Of a stretch of DNA of 18,268 nucleotides, positions 14,985 through 18,268 are shown in pieces (the first letter of the stretch is position 1; the number at the start of each line of letters is the position of its first letter). The stretch is from Paenibacillus sp. (GTDB taxonomy: Bacteria > Bacillota > Bacilli > Paenibacillales > Paenibacillaceae). The position numbers and the translations under genes are program-made. The DNA is taken from the NCBI GenBank assembly GCA_029256665.1, contig JAQSXN010000005.1, positions 1 to 18,268 of the forward strand, given 5' to 3'. Under the pieces are notes generated by a model. The model was not told where the DNA came from. It searched no databases and saw only the letters and a list, made by a program, of their open reading frames with translations.

Positions 14985-15713
14985 ATGTATCTTTCGATAT
15001 TGGAGGTTCACTCCGAACAACTGCCGGAGTACGCCATTGTCTGCGGCGATCCAAGGCGGGCGGCGATTATCGCGGCGAAGCTGGACGGCGCGGAGGAGCT
15101 GGCGTACGCAAGGGAATATCGGACGTTCGTCGGCGAATACAAAGGCGTGAGGCTCGCCGTAGTCAGCCACGGCGTCGGTTCGCCGGGGGCTGCCGTCTGC
15201 TTCGAGGAGCTGATCAAAGGCGGCGTGAAGACGCTGATTCGCGTCGGCACCGCCGGCTCCTATTCGGCCGAGTATCCCGCCGGCAGTCTGATCGTCAGCA
15301 CGGCGGCCGTCCGAGCCGAAGGGCTGACGAAGCAGCTTGTGCCGGACGGCTTCCCCGCCGTCGCGGACAGCGAGATCGTTAACGCGTTGTACGAATCGGC
15401 GCTTTCAACCGAGGGCATCGTCAAGAAGGGCATTACGGTCACGCTCGACGTCTTTTTCTCCGGCGTCGTCGAAGTGCCGCATAAGCAATACAAGCAAGCC
15501 GGCGTGCTGGCGGTAGAGATGGAAATCGCCGCTCTCTATGTCGTGGCATCGCTCCGCGGCGCAAGGGCCGGCGCGATTGTCGCCCTCGACGGTTACGCCG
15601 ATTCCGATCTGGCGGCCGAATACGATCCGCATACGAACGTGGTGGCCCTTGCCGTTGAACGGGAGATCGCGGCGGCGCTGGAAGCGGTAGCGAGGTTGGC
15701 AACGAAAGCATAA
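14985..15713 (+). CDS. nucleoside phosphorylase (PNP/UDP family)
   Basis: Cytoplasmic phosphorylase of 242 residues that would split imported nucleosides into base and ribose-1-phosphate. Family motifs are GDPRR (21-25, phosphate binding), SHGVGSPG (61-68), RVGTAGS (86-92) and VEMEIAAL (177-184, ribose binding). The general layout is closest to uridine phosphorylase. However, the GQERY segment that gives uracil specificity in E. coli Udp is replaced by VEVPHKQY, so purine or another base is possible. AAGAAGGAG (14966-14974) lies ten bases before ATG 14985; a TTG at 14976 is too close to it. It follows the molybdopterin protein by one base and appears to end the nup operon. Confidence 0.87.
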   Translation: MYLSILEVHSEQLPEYAIVCGDPRRAAIIAAKLDGAEELAYAREYRTFVGEYKGVRLAVVSHGVGSPGAAVCFEELIKGGVKTLIRVGTAGSYSAEYPAGSLIVSTAAVRAEGLTKQLVPDGFPAVADSEIVNALYESALSTEGIVKKGITVTLDVFFSGVVEVPHKQYKQAGVLAVEMEIAALYVVASLRGARAGAIVALDGYADSDLAAEYDPHTNVVALAVEREIAAALEAVARLATKA

Positions 15714-15768
15714 TCGGTTTGAAGTCCGGTTGTTGTTTGTTGTAAGCATGGGAAAAGGGGGGAGAGGG

Positions 15769-16740
15769 ATGGCATTCGGGAATCGCGCGAGATCGGGAGA
15801 GTTGTTTGATGCTAACAATATCGCCGATGAAGTACCGGCTGCGAGTTCGGGTTTGTTCAAACGCGATTGGCTGGAAGGCGAGCTCCATCCTCTCGTCCAC
15901 GCTTATTATTATAAACAGTGGTCGGACTACTCGATGGACTATCATACCCACGACTCCGTCGAAATCATGTATGCCATCACGGGCGAGTGCCGGATCGAAA
16001 CAAAGCCGGAGCACGCCGATGTCCCATGCCCTTACACGCTTAGAAGAGGAGATTTCATGATTTTGGATGCCAACGTGCCGCACCGGCTAATCGTGGACGA
16101 ACGCGGGCCATGCCGCATGCTTAACGTCGAATTTACGATGCGGGAGCGGGCGACCGCTCTGCCGTCGCTTCGCACGCTCGCCGAGGAAGACGGTTTGGTG
16201 GCGGAGCTTGCCGCGGAGGCGTCCCCGGTGCTCGTGCTGCGCGACAATGACGAGCTCTATCCGCTGCTGAAGAGTCTCGTGCTGGAGATGGATGCGGGAG
16301 AAGGCAGAAGAGAAGCCCGGGTTCAACTGTTGTTTGCGCAGCTGTTCGTCGCGCTTGCCTATATTCGCAAGGAATCGTTGAAGCTCGAAGACAACCCGTT
16401 CGATCGATACGTGAAGGCAGCGATTCAGTTTATTCATCACAATTACGACCGCGACATTCGCGTGAAGGATATCGCGGCTTCCGTCAATCTGCATCCCGGC
16501 TATTTGCACCGCGTCTTCCGCGAAGGGACGGGCGAGACGGTCACCGCCTATCTGAACGAGGTTCGTATGGCCAAAGCGATCATGCTTCTCGCCCAGACGG
16601 ATATTCCCGTCGCCGATATTTGCGATTACGTCGGAGTCGGGAGCAGGCCTTACTTCCACGCGATGTTCAAAAAGCATACGGGACTAACCCCGATCGCCTA
16701 CCGGCGGTCCTGCCACACCGAAAATCCTCGTCACGAATAA
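15769..16740 (+). CDS. AraC-family transcriptional regulator
   Basis: A regulator of 323 residues with an N-terminal cupin-like sensor domain (about 40-130, including YHTHDSVEIMYAITGE and RRGDFMILDANVPHRL). The C-terminal part (about 220-320) holds two helix-turn-helix motifs: VKDIAASVNLHPGYLHRVFREGTGETVTAYL, and VADICDYVGVGSRPYFHAMFKKHTGLTPIAYR, the family signature. A GGGGGGAG stretch (15757-15764) upstream supports ATG 15769 over the in-frame TTG 15730 and ATG 15748. It stands 55 bases after the phosphorylase with no clear terminator between, but its most natural target is the GH4 glycosidase gene downstream. The inducer is probably a sugar (inference). Confidence 0.92.
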   Translation: MAFGNRARSGELFDANNIADEVPAASSGLFKRDWLEGELHPLVHAYYYKQWSDYSMDYHTHDSVEIMYAITGECRIETKPEHADVPCPYTLRRGDFMILDANVPHRLIVDERGPCRMLNVEFTMRERATALPSLRTLAEEDGLVAELAAEASPVLVLRDNDELYPLLKSLVLEMDAGEGRREARVQLLFAQLFVALAYIRKESLKLEDNPFDRYVKAAIQFIHHNYDRDIRVKDIAASVNLHPGYLHRVFREGTGETVTAYLNEVRMAKAIMLLAQTDIPVADICDYVGVGSRPYFHAMFKKHTGLTPIAYRRSCHTENPRHE

Positions 16741-16752
16741 GTGACGATTTTA
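16729..16752 (+). terminator. terminator overlapping the AraC gene stop
   Basis: CGTCAC (16729-16734) and GTGACG (16741-16746) form a hairpin with the stop codon in the loop, and ATTTTAT follows. The stem gains one A-T pair. This is a modest terminator that ends the regulator transcript. Confidence 0.55.
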
Positions 16753-16782
16753 TACATCTCCGAAATAAGCTAGTCACAATTT

Positions 16783-16796
16783 TGATAACGCTTCCC
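16783..16796. promoter_or_regulatory. cre-like catabolite repression site
   Basis: TGATAACGCTTCCC matches the CcpA site consensus TGWNANCGNTNWCA at all but two defined positions. It lies just upstream of the -10 candidate TACAAT (16809-16814) of the glycosidase gene, where bound CcpA would block RNA polymerase. Catabolite repression of this gene is therefore likely. Confidence 0.5.
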
Positions 16797-16808
16797 CGTC
16801 TGTGTTGC

Positions 16809-16814
16809 TACAAT
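16809..16814 (+). promoter_or_regulatory. -10 element of the GH4 gene promoter
   Basis: TACAAT matches the -10 consensus at five of six positions. TTGATA at 16782-16787 resembles a -35, but the spacer of 21 bases is too long, so the promoter may need an activator such as the AraC protein. Confidence 0.4.
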
Positions 16815-16868
16815 AGGGATGAGAATTCATTACTATTAGAAACACACATTCGAGGAGGAGCTGACTCC

Positions 16869-18268
16869 ATGTCTTCTTTCAAAATTACGTTTATCGGCGC
16901 GGGTTCGATCGGATTCACCAGAGGTTTGCTGCGCGATCTGCTGTCCGTGCCGGAGTTCGCGGAGACGGAGGTTTCGTTTACCGACATTAACGAGAACAAC
17001 TTGCGTATGGTGACGGAGCTTTGCCAGCGCGACATCGACGAGAACGGACTAAACATTGCCATTAAGGCCACGACGGACCGCCGGGAAGCGCTGCAAGGAG
17101 CCAAATACGTGATCTGCACGATTCGCGTCGGCGGACTTGAAGCGTTTGCGACGGACATTGACATTCCGCTCAAATACGGGGTCGATCAATGCGTAGGCGA
17201 CACGCTCAGCGCTGGCGGCATCATGTACGGCCAACGCGGCATTGCCGAGATGCTGAACATCTGTCGCGATATTCGCGAATGCGCGTCGCAGGACGTACTG
17301 CTGCTCAACTACGCCAATCCGATGGCCATGCTGACATGGGCGTGCAACAAGTACGGCGGCGTACGCACGATCGGTCTGTGCCATGGCGTGCAAGGCGGAC
17401 ATTGGCAGATTGCCACGGCGTTCGGTCTGGACAAAAAGGAAGTCGATATCATCTGCGCCGGCATCAATCACCAGACTTGGTATATCTCCGTCAAGCATAA
17501 AGGCGAGGATTTGACCGGCAAGGTGCTTGAAGCGTTCGAACGCCACGAGGATTTCAGCCGGACGGAAAAGGTTCGGATCGACATGCTGCGCCGCTTCGGC
17601 TATTACAGCACGGAATCGAACGGACACTTAAGCGAATACGTGCCATGGTATCGCAAGCGCGCGGAGGAAATCGTGGAGTGGATCGATCTCGGTTCGTGGA
17701 TTAACGGGGAAACCGGCGGTTACTTGCGCGTATGTACGGAAGGTCGCAACTGGTTCGAGACGGACTTCCCGAACTGGATGAAGGAGCCGGCTTACGTGTA
17801 CGCGCAAGAGAAACGCGGCGAAGAGCACGGCTCGTATATTATCGAAAGCCTGGAGACCGGCCGCGTGTATCGGGGTCACTTCAACGTCGTCAACAACGGC
17901 GTCATCGCGAATTTGCCAGACGACGCGATTATCGAGGCGCCTGGTTACGTGGATCGCAACGGCATCTCTATGCCTATGGTAGGAGATCTGCCGCTCGGTC
18001 CTGCCGCGGTATGCAACGTCAGCATTTCGGTGCAACGACTCGCTGTCGAAGCGGCCGTCAGCGGCGACGACATGCTGCTGCGCCAAGCCTTTATGATGGA
18101 TCCGCTCGTAGGAGCCGTCTGCAACCCGAAGGAGATTTGGCAGATGGTGGACGAGATGCTCGTCGCGGGAGAGCGGTGGCTGCCGCAATACGGCTCAGCC
18201 ATCGAAGCCGCGCGCGAACGATTGGAGAAGGGACCGCTGCTGCCGACAAGCGACTCCAAAGGAGCGGC
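16869..18268 (+). CDS. GH4 family glycosidase, MelA-like (3' partial)
   Basis: An NAD- and metal-dependent glycoside hydrolase of family 4, open to the window end, with 466 residues visible. The N-terminal Rossmann motif is FIGAGSIGFTRG (8-19). Metal and active-site residues are NPMAM (150-154), Cys171-His172 in CHGVQGG and His201 in GINHQTW. AGGAGGAG (16853-16860) lies eight bases before the ATG. As I recall, MelA-type alpha-galactosidases carry CHSV at this position and alpha-glucuronidases CHG-x, so CHGV leaves specificity open. The length of at least 466 residues is also above that of MelA (about 430-450). A cre-like site and an AraC gene precede it, suggesting a sugar-induced, catabolite-repressed gene. 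Confidence 0.9.
   Translation, partial: MSSFKITFIGAGSIGFTRGLLRDLLSVPEFAETEVSFTDINENNLRMVTELCQRDIDENGLNIAIKATTDRREALQGAKYVICTIRVGGLEAFATDIDIPLKYGVDQCVGDTLSAGGIMYGQRGIAEMLNICRDIRECASQDVLLLNYANPMAMLTWACNKYGGVRTIGLCHGVQGGHWQIATAFGLDKKEVDIICAGINHQTWYISVKHKGEDLTGKVLEAFERHEDFSRTEKVRIDMLRRFGYYSTESNGHLSEYVPWYRKRAEEIVEWIDLGSWINGETGGYLRVCTEGRNWFETDFPNWMKEPAYVYAQEKRGEEHGSYIIESLETGRVYRGHFNVVNNGVIANLPDDAIIEAPGYVDRNGISMPMVGDLPLGPAAVCNVSISVQRLAVEAAVSGDDMLLRQAFMMDPLVGAVCNPKEIWQMVDEMLVAGERWLPQYGSAIEAARERLEKGPLLPTSDSKGA

Overview
The window reads as a chromosomal segment of a fairly GC-rich, low-copy-repeat Firmicute, most likely a Paenibacillaceae member (Paenibacillus/Cohnella type). The evidence is strong AGGAGG-type ribosome binding sites, several TTG starts, GlnR/TnrA-type boxes, a cre-like site and protein families typical of that group. 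Nearly every gene is on the + strand. Both ends are cut: the first gene lacks its 5' end and the last lacks its 3' end.

Region 1 (1-2726) is a cell-envelope module. It holds the tail of an OmpR-family response regulator, a VanS-like histidine kinase overlapping it, and a membrane-anchored serine D-Ala-D-Ala carboxypeptidase closed by a strong terminator. The gap before the carboxypeptidase carries a long inverted repeat and a run of 11-bp phased repeats that look like an OmpR-family operator. This resembles VanRS- or DacRS-controlled carboxypeptidase circuits.

Region 2 (2727-7844) is a urease operon, ureA-ureB-ureC-ureF-ureG-ureD. Its promoter is preceded by two overlapping perfect GlnR/TnrA boxes. 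ureE is absent, and UreG has histidine-rich tails at both ends. Region 3 (7845-9517) holds a thioredoxin-reductase-like flavoprotein whose NADPH motif is not visible, a 299-bp gene-free stretch with hairpins and direct repeats, and a MarR-family regulator with its own promoter and a candidate operator.

Region 4 (9518-15713) is a nucleoside uptake operon: a Bmp-family lipoprotein, a two-domain ABC ATPase and two permeases (NupNOPQ type). It is followed by a YuiH-like molybdopterin oxidoreductase and a nucleoside phosphorylase. The leader holds a long hairpin, and a hairpin sits between the binding-protein and ATPase genes. Region 5 (15769-18268) holds an AraC-family regulator and a GH4 glycosidase behind a promoter overlapped by a cre-like site.

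Together, regions 2 and 4 suggest scavenging: urea hydrolysis under nitrogen control, and import with phosphorolysis of nucleosides. I found no CRISPR array, phage, transposase, rRNA or tRNA. The least explained parts are the repeat-rich stretch at 8766-8940, the nup leader hairpin and the dac-upstream repeats.
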